From assembly GCA_021851875.1 (NCBI GenBank), contig JAJZQI010000019.1, forward strand, positions 1-37,931: DNA of 37,931 bases, read 5' to 3'. Both the position numbers and the translations under genes were made by a program. The number at the start of each line of letters is the position of its first letter. Position 1 is the stretch's first letter. Below, in pieces: positions 17,106 to 25,762 of this stretch. Source of the stretch: Pseudomonadota bacterium (lineage in GTDB: Bacteria; Pseudomonadota; Gammaproteobacteria; Burkholderiales; JAJZQI01). A model generated the notes under the pieces. It was not told where the DNA came from and made no database searches. It saw only the letters and a list, made by a program, of their open reading frames with translations.

Positions 17106-17900
17106 ATGTGTAATTTTACGGGGGGGCGAGTGGTCGAGCAAGTTGCATTGAACAATATTGCGATTGTGCTGTGCCGTCCCTTTCATCCCGGCAATATCGG
17201 TTCTGCCGCGCGAGCCATGAAAACCATGGGTTTGAGCGATCTGCGTCTGGTCACGCCGCAGCAGTTTCCCGACCCGCAGGCGGAAACCATGGCCTGCGGC
17301 GCCGTCGATGTGCTGGAAAAGACCGGCGTGTTTGCCAATCTGCCCGATGCCCTGGCGGACTGTTCGTTGGTGGTGGGGCTGTCGGCCCGCACGCGCAATC
17401 TTGCAGTGGAAGCGCGCGGCCCGCGCGTCGTCGCGGAAGAACTGGCCGCTCTGGCGCGTCAGCACAAGGTGGCGCTGGTGTTCGGCAACGAGACCTACGG
17501 CCTGAGCAATGAGGAACTGGGCTACTGTCAGGCGCTGGTGCATATACCGGCCAATCCCGAATACAGCTCTCTCAATCTCGCGGCGGCCGTGCAGGTGATG
17601 TGCTATGAATTGCGCATGGCCAGTCTGGCGGGCGTTGCGGGCGATGAGAGTTCGGCAGAGCTGGCTACGCAGGATGCGCTGGAAGGGTATTTCCGGCATC
17701 TGGAACAGGTGCTGGTGGAGATCGGCTTTCTTGATCCGGCCAATCCGGGGCGCATGATGCCGCGCCTGCGCAGGTTGTATGCCCGCGCCCGGCTGGAGCC
17801 GACCGAACTGAATATCTTGCGCGGTATCCTGACGGAAACACAACGTTCGCTCAAGAATGCAGCTGCCGGTAAAACGGCTGTCGGTAAAGCAGTAGAATAG
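17106..17900 (+). CDS. trmJ: tRNA (cytidine/uridine-32-2'-O)-methyltransferase TrmJ
   Basis: 264 residues from ATG 17106. SPOUT-fold methyltransferase that modifies position 32 in the tRNA anticodon loop using S-adenosylmethionine. Hallmarks: [15 protein letters not shown] near 23-36, [11 protein letters not shown] near 124-134, and [12 protein letters not shown] near 147-158 (knotted cofactor loop). The conserved fold starts at about residue 16, so GTG 17130 or TTG 17148 are possible starts; none has a well-spaced ribosome site. It lies upstream of cysE and iscR, as in Azotobacter-type isc loci. Confidence 0.94.
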   Translation: MCNFTGGRVVEQVALNNIAIVLCRPFHPGNIGSAARAMKTMGLSDLRLVTPQQFPDPQAETMACGAVDVLEKTGVFANLPDALADCSLVVGLSARTRNLAVEARGPRVVAEELAALARQHKVALVFGNETYGLSNEELGYCQALVHIPANPEYSSLNLAAAVQVMCYELRMASLAGVAGDESSAELATQDALEGYFRHLEQVLVEIGFLDPANPGRMMPRLRRLYARARLEPTELNILRGILTETQRSLKNAAAGKTAVGKAVE

Positions 17901-17905
17901 CCAAT

Positions 17906-17938
17906 AAAGTTGACCGAATTTATCGGGTATTTTAATCT
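17906..17938 (+). promoter_or_regulatory. cysE promoter with IscR type 1-like operator
   Basis: The 25 bases 17906-17930 (AAAGTTGACC ... ATCGGGTAT) match about 21 of 25 positions of the E. coli IscR type 1 consensus (ATASYYGACTR-www-YAGTCRRSTAT, quoted from memory). The site overlaps a -35 box TTGACC (17910-17915) that is 17 bases from TAATCT (17933-17938). Repression of cysE by cluster-loaded IscR is therefore likely but not proven. Confidence 0.6.
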
Positions 17939-17988
17939 GGACCGACAAGTCGCAATTCGACACGGCTTGATCAATCAAAGGAAGACAC

Positions 17989-18738
17989 GTGTTCGACCGC
18001 TTGCGTGAAGACATTGACGTGGTATTCGACCGCGACCCGGCCGCCCGTTCCGGCTGGGAGGTCCTGACGACCTACCCCGGCGTGCATGCCATTTTGCTGC
18101 ACCGTCTTGCTTCGTGGTTCTGGCAACACAAATTGAAATGGTTCGCCCGCTGGATTTCCTGGTTTGCCCGCTGGTTTACCGGCATCGAAATTCACCCGGG
18201 TGCGACCATCGGCCGGCGCGTATTCATCGATCACGGCATGGGCGTGGTGATCGGCGAAACGGCGGAAATCGGCGACGACTGCACGCTTTATCACGGCGTG
18301 ACGCTGGGCGGCACCTCGTGGAACAAGGGCAAGCGCCATCCCACCCTGGGTGTAGGGGTGGTGGTGGGAGCGGGAGCAAAGATTCTCGGTCCGCTGCAGA
18401 TCGGTGACAATGCCAAGATCGGCTCGAATGCCGTGGTGGTAAAAGACGTCCCCGCCGAAGCGACGGCGGTGGGCATTCCGGCGCGCATTCTCGACGACTC
18501 GCAGAAAAAACGCGCCGAGCAGGCGGCTACCCTGGGATTTTCCGCCTATGCCATCAGCGCCGACATGAACGACCCGATGGTCAAGGCGCTGCACGGTCTG
18601 CTGGATCATTCCGTGACCACCGATCAGCGACTGGCGTGGGTGATCGCCCAGCTGCAGCAGATGGGCGTGCATTTGCCGGACGATTTCCCGCAGAAAGATG
18701 CCTTCGACGCGAACTATTTGAACAAAATAGTTGACTAA
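17989..18738 (+). CDS. cysE: serine O-acetyltransferase
   Basis: 249 residues. Makes O-acetylserine from serine and acetyl-CoA, the carbon skeleton for cysteine, and so feeds the sulfur donor of the isc system. The left-handed beta-helix hexapeptide region spans about 65-170 (Gly-Ala-Thr-Ile-Gly-Arg, Ile-Asp-His-Gly-Met-Gly, Gly-Val-Thr-Leu-Gly-Gly-Thr), with the catalytic His in Ile-Asp-His. The N-terminal helical domain is short, as in the EpsC-like branch. GTG 17989 is preceded by AAGGAAG. The C-terminus is longer than in minimal EpsC proteins. A dedicated isc-linked cysE is also known from Azotobacter vinelandii (cysE2). Its last codons overlap the first iscR operator. Confidence 0.95.
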   Translation: MFDRLREDIDVVFDRDPAARSGWEVLTTYPGVHAILLHRLASWFWQHKLKWFARWISWFARWFTGIEIHPGATIGRRVFIDHGMGVVIGETAEIGDDCTLYHGVTLGGTSWNKGKRHPTLGVGVVVGAGAKILGPLQIGDNAKIGSNAVVVKDVPAEATAVGIPARILDDSQKKRAEQAATLGFSAYAISADMNDPMVKALHGLLDHSVTTDQRLAWVIAQLQQMGVHLPDDFPQKDAFDANYLNKIVD

Positions 18739-18751
18739 AATAGTGTGGTAT
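18727..18751 (+). promoter_or_regulatory. IscR type 1 operator, upstream copy
   Basis: ATAGTTGACT ... AGTGTGGTAT matches about 23 of 25 positions of the type 1 consensus. It overlaps the final codons and stop of cysE. Centre-to-centre distance to the second site is 27 bases. Confidence 0.75.
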
Positions 18752-18752
18752 C

Positions 18753-18781
18753 TTTACTCGACTAAAACAATCGGGTATTAT
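18753..18781 (+). promoter_or_regulatory. iscR promoter overlapped by second IscR operator
   Basis: TTTACT (18753-18758), 17 bases, TATTAT (18776-18781, 5 of 6) form the iscR promoter. The second type 1-like site, 18754-18778 (TTACTCGACT ... AATCGGGTAT), matches about 23 of 25 positions and covers the space from -35 to -10, as expected for autorepression by [2Fe-2S]-IscR. Confidence 0.72.
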
Positions 18782-18825
18782 CCGACGCTACAGTAATAAA
18801 GACTGTATTCCGGAGGAAAAGGACC

Positions 18826-19305
18826 ATGAGGCTGACAACGAAGGGGCGTTTTGCCGTTACCGCGATGGTGGATCTGGCGCTGCGAGGCGGCGACGGTCCG
18901 GTTACGCTTGCAGGCATCAGCGAGCGGCAACGTATATCCCTGTCCTATCTGGAGCAGTTGTTCGGCAAATTGCGCCGCCACGCGCTGGTTGAAAGCGTGC
19001 GTGGTCCCGGCGGCGGCTACTGCCTGGCCAAGGACATGCACACCGTTTCCGTCGCCGACATTATTCGCGCCGTGGACGAACCGATCGACGCGACCCAGTG
19101 CGGCGGGCGGGAAAACTGCCACGACGATCACCGCTGTATGACGCACGATCTGTGGACCAAGCTGAACGACAAGATTTACGAATACCTGGCATCCGTGACG
19201 CTGGGTGATCTGGTGGAAAGCCAGCATGTGAAAAATATCGCTGTGCTGCAGGATAAGCGTGAAGCGGCACAAACACCGGCTGGCAAATCAGCCGCCTACA
19301 TCTGA
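18826..19305 (+). CDS. iscR: iron-sulfur cluster regulator IscR
   Basis: 159 residues, Rrf2 family. The winged helix-turn-helix is in the first 70 residues (Met-Arg-Leu-Thr-Thr-Lys-Gly-Arg-Phe-Ala start, Gly-Pro-Gly-Gly-Gly-Tyr wing). Cluster ligands Cys92, Cys98, Cys104 and His107 are all present at E. coli numbering. In its cluster-bound form IscR represses the isc promoter; apo-IscR acts at type 2 sites. Start supported by CGGAGGAAAAGG. Two type 1-like operators precede it, and the downstream gene follows after 24 bases, in the same frame. Confidence 0.98.
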   Translation: MRLTTKGRFAVTAMVDLALRGGDGPVTLAGISERQRISLSYLEQLFGKLRRHALVESVRGPGGGYCLAKDMHTVSVADIIRAVDEPIDATQCGGRENCHDDHRCMTHDLWTKLNDKIYEYLASVTLGDLVESQHVKNIAVLQDKREAAQTPAGKSAAYI

Positions 19306-19329
19306 CACCGCCGTCGGGGTGTCCGGAGC

Positions 19330-20475
19330 GTGCAGCACGTCTACCTCGACAACAACGCCGCCACGCGGGTGGACGAGCGCGTGGCGGCAGCGATGCTGCC
19401 GTATATGACCGAAATTTACGCCAATCCGTCCAGCCGGCATCAGATGGGCCGGCAGGCGCGGGCCGCGATCGATGTGGCGCGGGAGCAGGTAGCGGCGGCC
19501 GTGGGCGCCCATCCCAGCCAGGTGCTGTTCGTCAGCGGCGGCACCGAAGCCAACAATCTGGCGATAAAAGGGCTGGCAGCCATGCGTCCCGCAGCCACAG
19601 TGCTGGTGAGCGACATTGAGCACCCCAGTGTGCGGCAGCCGGTGGCCGAGTTGCAGCCGCTGGGCTGGCAGATCGAACGCATGCCGGTGGATGGTGCCGG
19701 CCGGGTCGATGTGGATGAAGTGGTCGCCGCGCTGGATAAACGGGTCGGGCTGGCCACGCTGATGCTGGCCAATAACGAGACCGGCGTGCTGCAGGAGGTG
19801 GCGAAACTGGCCGAGCGGGTGCGGGCGGTCAAAGGCTGGATGCACAGCGACGGCGTGCAGGCGCTGGGCAAGCTGCCGCTGGATTTTGCCGGCCTCGGCG
19901 TGCATGCGCTGAGCCTGTCGGGCCACAAGATATACGGCCCCAAGGGCGCGGGTGCGCTGGTGTTCGATAAGCGGGTAGAATTCGCCCCGCTGCTGACCGG
20001 CGGCGGTCACGAAAAAGGGCTGCGGGCAGGAACGGAAAATGTGCCCGCCATCGTGGGCTTCGGGCTGGCCTGCCAGCTGGCGGTAGAGAACTTGCCGCGC
20101 TATGCCGGTCTGACGCAGTGGCGCGACAGTCTGGCGCAGGAAATCAGCCGGCTGGGCGGCACGGTGTTCGGCGCTGAAGCGGAGCGTGTGCCCAACACGG
20201 TGTTTTTCGCCTTTGACGGTATCGAGGGCGAAACGCTGGTGATGGAGCTGGACCGGCAAGGCTTCGCAATTGCCAGCGGCTCGGCCTGTTCCAGCGGCAA
20301 GACGGAACCCAGCGCGGTGCTGCTGGCCATGGGGGTGGAGCCCGGTCTGGCGAAAGGCGCTGTGCGGGTGAGTCTGGGACGCGATAACCGGGCCGAAGAT
20401 GTGACGGATTTTGTGCGGGCACTCGCCGGCGTACTGCAGCGGTTGCGGCAGATGGCGGCGGTGGTGCCCGGTTGA
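19330..20475 (+). CDS. NifS-like cysteine desulfurase (second desulfurase of the locus)
   Basis: 381 residues, PLP enzyme that takes sulfur from cysteine. PLP lysine Lys200 (Leu-Ser-Gly-His-Lys-Ile-Tyr-Gly) and active Cys320 (Ser-Gly-Ser-Ala-Cys-Ser-Ser-Gly-Lys) are intact. The start Tyr-Leu-Asp-Asn-Asn-Ala-Ala-Thr and the segment His-Ser-Asp-Gly-Val-Gln are NifS-like and differ from the Tyr-Leu-Asp-Tyr-Ala and His-Val-Asp-Ala-Ala-Gln of true IscS encoded next door. Begins with GTG 24 bases after iscR; the GGAG just before it is too close for a good ribosome site, so weaker translation than iscS is possible. Its codon use is plainer and richer in G/C-ending rare choices than iscS. Class I desulfurase; partner scaffold unknown. 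Confidence 0.92.
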   Translation: MQHVYLDNNAATRVDERVAAAMLPYMTEIYANPSSRHQMGRQARAAIDVAREQVAAAVGAHPSQVLFVSGGTEANNLAIKGLAAMRPAATVLVSDIEHPSVRQPVAELQPLGWQIERMPVDGAGRVDVDEVVAALDKRVGLATLMLANNETGVLQEVAKLAERVRAVKGWMHSDGVQALGKLPLDFAGLGVHALSLSGHKIYGPKGAGALVFDKRVEFAPLLTGGGHEKGLRAGTENVPAIVGFGLACQLAVENLPRYAGLTQWRDSLAQEISRLGGTVFGAEAERVPNTVFFAFDGIEGETLVMELDRQGFAIASGSACSSGKTEPSAVLLAMGVEPGLAKGAVRVSLGRDNRAEDVTDFVRALAGVLQRLRQMAAVVPG

Positions 20476-20520
20476 AATTGATGAAGCAGTAAAAACAGCA
20501 AGCAAACGGAGTAGTGGGAC

Positions 20521-21732
20521 ATGGTCAAAACCCCGATTTACCTCGATTACGCTGCTACCACTCCGGTGGATCCGCGCGTAGCCGAAAAGATGATTCCTTT
20601 CCTGGTCGAGCACTTCGGCAACCCGGCCAGCCGCTCCCATGTATTCGGCTGGACAGCCGAAAAAGCCGTGGAAAATGCGCGCGAAGAAGTCGCTGCGCTG
20701 ATCAATGCGGACCCGAAGGAAATCGTCTGGACCTCCGGCGCCACCGAATCCAACAACCTGGCCATCAAGGGTGCTGCGCACTTTTATCAGGGCAAGGGCA
20801 AACACATCATCACCGTGAAAACCGAGCACAAAGCTGTGCTGGACCCGTGTCGCGAATTGGAACGCCAGGGCTTTGAAGTGACCTACCTGGACCCGGAAGA
20901 AAACGGCCTGATTACCCTGGAAAAATTCACCGCTGCCATCCGTCCGGACACCATCCTGGCATCCATCATGTTCGTCAACAACGAAATCGGCGTGATTCAG
21001 GATATCCCGGCGCTGGGCGAAATCTGCTGCAGCAAGGGCATCATCTTCCACGTTGACGCAGCCCAGGCAACCGGCAAAGTGGCGATCGACCTGCAGAATC
21101 TCAAAGTCGACCTGCTGTCCCTGTCGGCCCACAAAACCTACGGCCCGAAAGGCATTGGCGCGCTGTACGTTCGCCGCAAGCCGCGTATCCGTATCGAAGC
21201 GCAAATGCACGGCGGCGGCCACGAGCGCGGCATGCGTTCCGGCACCCTGGCACCGCACCAATGTGTGGGCATGGGCGAAGCCTACCGTCTGGCCCGGCTG
21301 GAAATGGACAGCGACAACCAGCGCATCCGCGCCCTGCGCGACCGCCTGTACGTCGGCCTGAACACCATTGAGGAAACGTATCTCAACGGCGACATGGAAA
21401 AGCGTGTACCGCACAACCTGAACCTGTCCTTCAACTTTGTTGAAGGCGAATCCCTGATCATGGCGATCAAGGAACTGGCCGTATCCTCCGGTTCGGCCTG
21501 TACTTCCGCCAGTCTGGAACCGTCTTACGTGTTGCGTGCCCTGGGCCGCAACGATGAGCTGGCGCACAGCTCCATCCGTTTCTCCATCGGTCGTTTCACC
21601 ACCGAAGAAGAAGTGGATTTTGTGGTCGGCCTGATGAAAGGCAAGATCGAAAAGCTGCGCGAAATGTCGCCCCTGTGGGAAATGTACAAGGACGGCATCG
21701 ATTTGAATACTGTACAGTGGGCTGCCCACTGA
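20521..21732 (+). CDS. iscS: cysteine desulfurase IscS
   Basis: 403 residues, very close to E. coli IscS (404). Main sulfur donor for IscU and for tRNA thiolation. PLP lysine Lys205 (Leu-Ser-Ala-His-Lys-Thr-Tyr-Gly) and mobile-loop Cys327 ([14 protein letters not shown]) are one residue off E. coli numbering. The C-terminus (Ser-Pro-Leu-Trp-Glu-Met ... Trp-Ala-Ala-His) matches the IscU-docking tail. CGGAG precedes the ATG. Codon use is biased toward favoured codons (AAA, GAA, CTG), like iscU and iscA after it, which suggests higher expression than the neighbouring NifS-like gene. Confidence 0.98.
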   Translation: MVKTPIYLDYAATTPVDPRVAEKMIPFLVEHFGNPASRSHVFGWTAEKAVENAREEVAALINADPKEIVWTSGATESNNLAIKGAAHFYQGKGKHIITVKTEHKAVLDPCRELERQGFEVTYLDPEENGLITLEKFTAAIRPDTILASIMFVNNEIGVIQDIPALGEICCSKGIIFHVDAAQATGKVAIDLQNLKVDLLSLSAHKTYGPKGIGALYVRRKPRIRIEAQMHGGGHERGMRSGTLAPHQCVGMGEAYRLARLEMDSDNQRIRALRDRLYVGLNTIEETYLNGDMEKRVPHNLNLSFNFVEGESLIMAIKELAVSSGSACTSASLEPSYVLRALGRNDELAHSSIRFSIGRFTTEEEVDFVVGLMKGKIEKLREMSPLWEMYKDGIDLNTVQWAAH

Positions 21733-21747
21733 GTTTAGGAGGCGAAT

Positions 21748-22134
21748 ATGTCTTACAGCGATAAAGTACTGGATCACTACGAAAACCCGCGCAACGTCGG
21801 CGCCTTTGAAAAAGGTGACGAAACGGTGGGTACCGGCATGGTCGGCGCACCGGCCTGTGGCGACGTGATGAAGCTGCAGATCAAGGTGGGCGCAAACGGC
21901 GTGATCGAAGACGCCAAGTTCAAAACTTATGGATGCGGCTCCGCCATTGCTTCTTCTTCCCTGGTAACCGAGTGGGTCAAGGGTAAGACGCTGGATCAGG
22001 CGCTGGAAATCAAGAACACCGCCATTGCCGAAGAACTGGCTCTGCCGCCGGTAAAAATCCACTGTTCGATTCTGGCCGAAGACGCCATCAAGGCAGCCGT
22101 AGCCGACTACAAAGAAAAGCACGGCGGCGCGTAA
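21748..22134 (+). CDS. iscU: iron-sulfur cluster scaffold IscU
   Basis: 128 residues, same length as E. coli IscU. The scaffold on which [2Fe-2S] clusters form. Ligands Cys37, Cys63, His105, Cys106 and the modulating Asp39 are all present, and the HscA recognition motif Leu-Pro-Pro-Val-Lys is at 99-103. A TTTAGGAGG ribosome site stands before the ATG; the gap from iscS is 15 bases and to iscA 12 bases, so the three are one unit. Confidence 0.98.
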   Translation: MSYSDKVLDHYENPRNVGAFEKGDETVGTGMVGAPACGDVMKLQIKVGANGVIEDAKFKTYGCGSAIASSSLVTEWVKGKTLDQALEIKNTAIAEELALPPVKIHCSILAEDAIKAAVADYKEKHGGA

Positions 22135-22146
22135 GAGGGCTAAGAG

Positions 22147-22470
22147 ATGGCTGTTACCCTGACTGAAAAAGCTGCCAATCACGTCAGCAACTACATCACC
22201 AAGCGCGGCAAAGGCGTGGGTCTGCGTTTTGGCGTGCGTACTTCGGGTTGTTCGGGCATGGCCTACACCCTGGAGTTCGTCGACGAGCCGAATCCGGAAG
22301 ATGTGCAATTCGACAGTTTCGGTGTGTCCGTTTTCGTTGACCCGAAGAGCCTGCAGTTTCTCGACGGCACGGAACTCGATTTCGTGCGCGAGGGCCTGAA
22401 CGAGGGCTTCAAGTTCAACAATCCGAACGTCAAGGATGAATGCGGCTGCGGCGAGAGCTTCAACGTCTGA
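22147..22470 (+). CDS. iscA: A-type iron-sulfur carrier IscA
   Basis: 107 residues, the E. coli length. Carries clusters or iron to target proteins. The three conserved cysteines are Cys35 (Ser-Gly-Cys-Ser-Gly), Cys99 and Cys101 (Glu-Cys-Gly-Cys-Gly-Glu). The start [10 protein letters not shown] is typical of the IscA subfamily rather than ErpA or SufA. A transcription terminator follows directly. Confidence 0.97.
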   Translation: MAVTLTEKAANHVSNYITKRGKGVGLRFGVRTSGCSGMAYTLEFVDEPNPEDVQFDSFGVSVFVDPKSLQFLDGTELDFVREGLNEGFKFNNPNVKDECGCGESFNV

Positions 22471-22489
22471 GCGTGCGGTAAACACACAA

Positions 22490-22521
22490 CGCAAAACCCG
22501 CTCGGCGGGTTTTGTGTTTTT
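22490..22521 (+). terminator. internal terminator between iscA and hscB
   Basis: Stem CAAAACCCGC (22492-22501) with GCGGGTTTTG (22505-22514), loop TCG, followed by TGTTTTT. This is a good intrinsic terminator 21 bases after the iscA stop and about 20 bases before hscB, in the middle of the isc operon. No strong promoter is visible between it and hscB, so partial read-through is likely. Confidence 0.85.
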
Positions 22522-22541
22522 AAAAGGTCGAGTCTTTCACA

Positions 22542-23075
22542 ATGGAATTTGATTTTAAACAGAATCATTTTGCCCTGTTCGGCCTGCCACAATCATTCGA
22601 TGTGCCGGCCGATGCCCTGGAAGCCGCCTACCGGGACTGGCAGGCCAAGGTGCATCCCGACCGCTTCGCCCATGCCTCCGATGCGGAAAAGCGCGCCTCT
22701 ATGCAGTGGGCCACACATGTGAACGAAGCCTATCAAACGCTCAAGAAACCCGTAGCGCGCGGCCGCTATATGCTGAGCCTGCAGGGCGTGGACACGCAGG
22801 AAGAGTCCAACACCGCCATGGCGCCGGCTTTCCTGATGCAGCAAATGGAATGGCGCGAAGCCCTCATGGATGCGAAAATGGCGTCCGACATCGGCGCGCT
22901 GGAACAGCTGGAAAAAGAACTCAAGCAGGAAATGCGTGAGCGCAGCGCGGCGCTGGGTCAAACCATCGACGCAGCGAAAGACTACACGCGTGCGGCCGAA
23001 CTGGTACGCGAACTGCGCTTTGTCGAAAAACTGCTGCAGGAAATCAACCAGGCCTACGATGCGCTGGATGCCTGA
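22542..23075 (+). CDS. hscB: Fe-S co-chaperone HscB
   Basis: 177 residues (E. coli 171). J-domain at 1-75 with His38-Pro-Asp40, which stimulates the HscA ATPase; the C-terminal three-helix bundle (about 90-175) binds IscU and delivers it to HscA. The start Met-Glu-Phe-Asp-Phe-Lys-Gln-Asn-His-Phe-Ala-Leu-Phe-Gly-Leu fits the family. It follows the internal terminator and is 39 bases before hscA. Confidence 0.96.
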   Translation: MEFDFKQNHFALFGLPQSFDVPADALEAAYRDWQAKVHPDRFAHASDAEKRASMQWATHVNEAYQTLKKPVARGRYMLSLQGVDTQEESNTAMAPAFLMQQMEWREALMDAKMASDIGALEQLEKELKQEMRERSAALGQTIDAAKDYTRAAELVRELRFVEKLLQEINQAYDALDA

Positions 23076-23114
23076 AGCCAATAAGTAATAGCAAACACAC
23101 GAAAAAGACTGACT

Positions 23115-24977
23115 ATGGCACTGTTGCAAATTGCTGAACCCGGAATGAGTACCGCGCCCCACCAGCACCGTCTGGCGGTCGGCATCGACCTGGGGACCAC
23201 CAATTCACTCGTGGCCACGGTTCGCAATGCCATGAGCGTGGTGCTCAACGACGAAAGCGGTCGCGCGCTGCTGCCGTCCGTGGTGCGCTACTTCCCCGAT
23301 GGGCACACCGACGTCGGCTATGCGGCGCAAAGCAAGCAAAGCGAAGATCCGATGAACACCATCGTGTCGGTCAAGCGTTTCATGGGTCGCGGGCTGAAAG
23401 ACATCGCCAACCTGTCCAGCCTGCCGTATAAATTCGTCGACGAGCCGGGCATGGCGCAGCTCAATACCGTGGCTGGCGTAAAAAGCCCGGTGGAAGTCAG
23501 TGCGGAAATTCTCAAGACTCTGAAAGTGCGTGCCGAAGCCGCATTGGGCGGCGAACTCGTGGGCGCGGTGATCACCGTGCCGGCGTATTTCGATGACGCC
23601 CAGCGCCAGGCTACCAAAGATGCCGCCAAGCTGGCCGGCTTGCCGGTGCTGCGCCTGCTCAATGAGCCGACGGCTGCTGCGGTGGCCTACGGCCTGGATA
23701 ACGCCGCCGAAGGCATTTACGCCGTCTATGATCTGGGCGGCGGCACCTTCGACATTTCCATTCTGCGCCTTACCAAGGGCGTGTTTGAAGTGCTGGCCAC
23801 CAATGGCGACTCCGCCCTGGGCGGCGACGATTTCGATCACCGCATCTACTGCTGGATGATTGAACAGGCCAAGCCGTCCCCCTTGTCGGCGCAGGACAGC
23901 CGTTTGCTGCTCACCAAGGCGCGGGAAGTCAAAGAAGCGTTGACCGACCAGGCGGAAGTGCGTGCTACGGCCGTGCTGTCCACCGGCGAAATTGTCGACT
24001 CGGTGCTGACCGCCGAAGCCTTCAAGGAAATGACCGCCAGTCTGGTCAACAAGACCCTGGCTCCTACACGAAAAGCCCTGCGCGACGCTGGCGTGAGCGT
24101 AGACGAGGTCAAGGGCGTGGTGATGGTGGGCGGTTCCACCCGCATGCCGCAAATTCAGCACGCCGTGGGTGAATTCTTCCAGCAGGAACCGCTCAACAAC
24201 CTCGATCCGGACAAAGTGGTGGCGCTTGGCGCGGCCATTCAGGCCAACGTGCTGGCCGGCAACAAGGTGGAAGACGACTGGCTGCTGCTGGACGTGATCC
24301 CCCTGTCGCTGGGCATGGAAACCATGGGCGGTCTGGTGGAAAAGGTCATCACACGCAACTCCACCATTCCCGTTGCCCGTGCACAGGAATTCACCACCTT
24401 CAAGGACGGCCAGACGGCCATGGGCTTTCACATCGTGCAGGGCGAGCGCGAACTGGTGAGCGACTGCCGCTCGCTGGCGCGTTTCGAACTGCGCGGCATC
24501 CCGCCCATGGTGGCAGGCGCTGCCCGCATCCGCGTCACCTTCCAGGTGGATGCTGACGGCCTGCTGTCTGTATCCGCCAAAGAGCAGACCTCCGGCGTGG
24601 AAGCTTCCGTAATGGTCAAACCGTCTTATGGTTTAGCTGATGGTGACATCACCCGCATGCTGCAGGAGTCGTTCGATCACGCGCGCGACGACGTCGATGC
24701 GCGTAAGCTGCGCGAAGCGCAGATCGATGGCCAGCGCCTGGTCGAAGCCACCGAAGCCGCCTTGCAGGAAGACGGTGCCGAACTGCTGTCAGCCGAAGAG
24801 CGCAGCCAGATCGATCAAGCCATGGTCGCCCTGCGTAGCCAATTGGCAAATGGCGATGTGCAGGCAGTCAAGAACGCCACCGAGGCGCTGTCTCGTGCTA
24901 CCGACGACTTTGCTGCGCGCCGTATGGACAAGAGCATCAAGAAGGCCCTGGCGGGCCATACACTGGACGAAATCTAA
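23115..24977 (+). CDS. hscA: Fe-S protein assembly chaperone HscA (Hsp70 type)
   Basis: 620 residues (E. coli 616). Specialised Hsp70 that acts on IscU through the Leu-Pro-Pro-Val-Lys motif to help cluster transfer. The nucleotide-binding domain shows Gly23-Ile-Asp-Leu-Gly-Thr-Thr-Asn, Asp-Leu-Gly-Gly-Gly-Thr-Phe-Asp near 206, and Gly-Gly-Ser-Thr-Arg-Met-Pro near 338. The start Met-Ala-Leu-Leu-Gln-Ile and short pre-domain, and absence of the long acidic DnaK tail, separate it from DnaK. Stop is 11 bases before fdx. Confidence 0.97.
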   Translation: MALLQIAEPGMSTAPHQHRLAVGIDLGTTNSLVATVRNAMSVVLNDESGRALLPSVVRYFPDGHTDVGYAAQSKQSEDPMNTIVSVKRFMGRGLKDIANLSSLPYKFVDEPGMAQLNTVAGVKSPVEVSAEILKTLKVRAEAALGGELVGAVITVPAYFDDAQRQATKDAAKLAGLPVLRLLNEPTAAAVAYGLDNAAEGIYAVYDLGGGTFDISILRLTKGVFEVLATNGDSALGGDDFDHRIYCWMIEQAKPSPLSAQDSRLLLTKAREVKEALTDQAEVRATAVLSTGEIVDSVLTAEAFKEMTASLVNKTLAPTRKALRDAGVSVDEVKGVVMVGGSTRMPQIQHAVGEFFQQEPLNNLDPDKVVALGAAIQANVLAGNKVEDDWLLLDVIPLSLGMETMGGLVEKVITRNSTIPVARAQEFTTFKDGQTAMGFHIVQGERELVSDCRSLARFELRGIPPMVAGAARIRVTFQVDADGLLSVSAKEQTSGVEASVMVKPSYGLADGDITRMLQESFDHARDDVDARKLREAQIDGQRLVEATEAALQEDGAELLSAEERSQIDQAMVALRSQLANGDVQAVKNATEALSRATDDFAARRMDKSIKKALAGHTLDEI

Positions 24978-24988
24978 GGGTTAATAAA

Positions 24989-25330
24989 ATGCCTCAAATC
25001 ATTGTGCTGCCCCACGAAGAGCTGTGCCCGGAAGGTGCCGTGCTCGAGGCCAAAAAGGGCGAAACCGTTTGCGACGTGTTGCTCGCGAACGACATCGAAA
25101 TCGAGCATGCCTGCGAAAAATCTTGCGCCTGCACCACCTGTCATGTGATCCTGCGGGAAGGTTTTGAGTCGCTGGAAGACGCCAGCGACAACGAGGAAGA
25201 CATGCTTGATAAGGCCTGGGGCCTGGAGCCGACTTCCCGTCTCTCCTGCCAGGCCGTGGTTGCCGACGAAAACCTGGTAGTGGAAATCCCCAAATACACC
25301 ATCAACCTGGCCCGCGAAGCCAACCACTAA
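24989..25330 (+). CDS. fdx: [2Fe-2S] ferredoxin of the isc system
   Basis: 113 residues (E. coli Fdx 111). Adrenodoxin-type ferredoxin giving electrons to cluster assembly. Ligands Cys42, Cys48, Cys51 and Cys87 match E. coli numbering, and the extra Cys46, a non-ligand, is also kept. Strongly acidic helix (Asp-Asn-Glu-Glu-Asp-Met-Leu-Asp) suits docking to IscS. It is followed after 17 bases by iscX. Confidence 0.97.
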   Translation: MPQIIVLPHEELCPEGAVLEAKKGETVCDVLLANDIEIEHACEKSCACTTCHVILREGFESLEDASDNEEDMLDKAWGLEPTSRLSCQAVVADENLVVEIPKYTINLAREANH

Positions 25331-25347
25331 TAACTGGAGTGTTCGCC

Positions 25348-25542
25348 ATGAAATGGACCGATACCCGCGAAATCGCCATCGCCCTGTGCGATGCGCACCC
25401 CGACGTGAATCCGCAATACGTTCGCTTCACCGATCTGCATCAGTGGGTCTGTGATCTGGACGGCTTTACCGACAGCCCGGACCACTCCAACGAAAAAATC
25501 CTCGAAGCCATCCAGATGACCTGGCTGGACGAGATGGATTAA
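25348..25542 (+). CDS. iscX: IscX, small acidic Fe-S assembly protein
   Basis: 64 residues from ATG 25348, chosen over GTG 25339 because GGAG (25336-25339) is 8 bases before it and the family begins Met-Lys-Trp-Thr-Asp. IscX binds IscS and iron and tunes the rate of cluster formation. Typical pieces: [12 protein letters not shown] and [10 protein letters not shown]. Last gene of the isc operon. Confidence 0.95.
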   Translation: MKWTDTREIAIALCDAHPDVNPQYVRFTDLHQWVCDLDGFTDSPDHSNEKILEAIQMTWLDEMD

Positions 25543-25561
25543 TCAAATTGCAACGCAGGGC

Positions 25562-25590
25562 TTGCATACTGTGCCCTGCATCGTTATAAT
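25562..25590 (+). promoter_or_regulatory. promoter of tRNA-Arg
   Basis: TTGCAT (25562-25567), exactly 17 bases, then perfect TATAAT (25585-25590), 14 bases before the mature tRNA end. Strong stable-RNA type promoter. Confidence 0.8.
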
Positions 25591-25604
25591 TACGCCTTCT
25601 TTAC

Positions 25605-25681
25605 GCGCTCGTAGCTCAGCTGGATAGAGTACTTGGCTACGAACCAAGGGGTCAGGAGTTCGAATCTCTTCGAGCGCGCCA
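25605..25681 (+). tRNA. tRNA-Arg (anticodon ACG)
   Basis: Full cloverleaf, 77 bases including encoded CCA. Acceptor GCGCTCG/CGAGCGC, D stem GCTC/GAGT, anticodon stem CTTGG/CCAAG with loop CTACGAA, T stem AGGAG/CTCTT with TTCGAAT loop, discriminator G. Anticodon ACG (wobble A normally becomes inosine) reads CGU, CGC and CGA. Confidence 0.97.
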
Positions 25682-25685
25682 GATT

Positions 25686-25716
25686 AAAAAGCCTGCAGAA
25701 ATGCAGGCTTTTTGCA
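25686..25716 (+). terminator. terminator after tRNA-Arg
   Basis: Twelve-base-pair stem AAAAAGCCTGCA (25686-25697) with TGCAGGCTTTTT (25702-25713), loop GAAA, ending in a T-run. The flanking A-run also makes it able to act on the opposite strand. Confidence 0.9.
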
Positions 25717-25762
25717 TTTCTAGCTTTGCTTCCAGTTTTTATCTCATGTCTTGGTCTTGATG

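Noticed and set aside
17079-18014. N-terminal extension of SuhB to 571 residues
   Set aside because: The added part lies antisense to trmJ and the normal SuhB start is at 17078.
19288-22494. 1068-residue open frame on the minus strand across the isc genes
   Set aside because: It lies opposite iscS, iscU and iscA, which have full family motifs and ribosome sites. Its composition (His, Gln, Arg rich) is the usual shadow of high-GC coding DNA.
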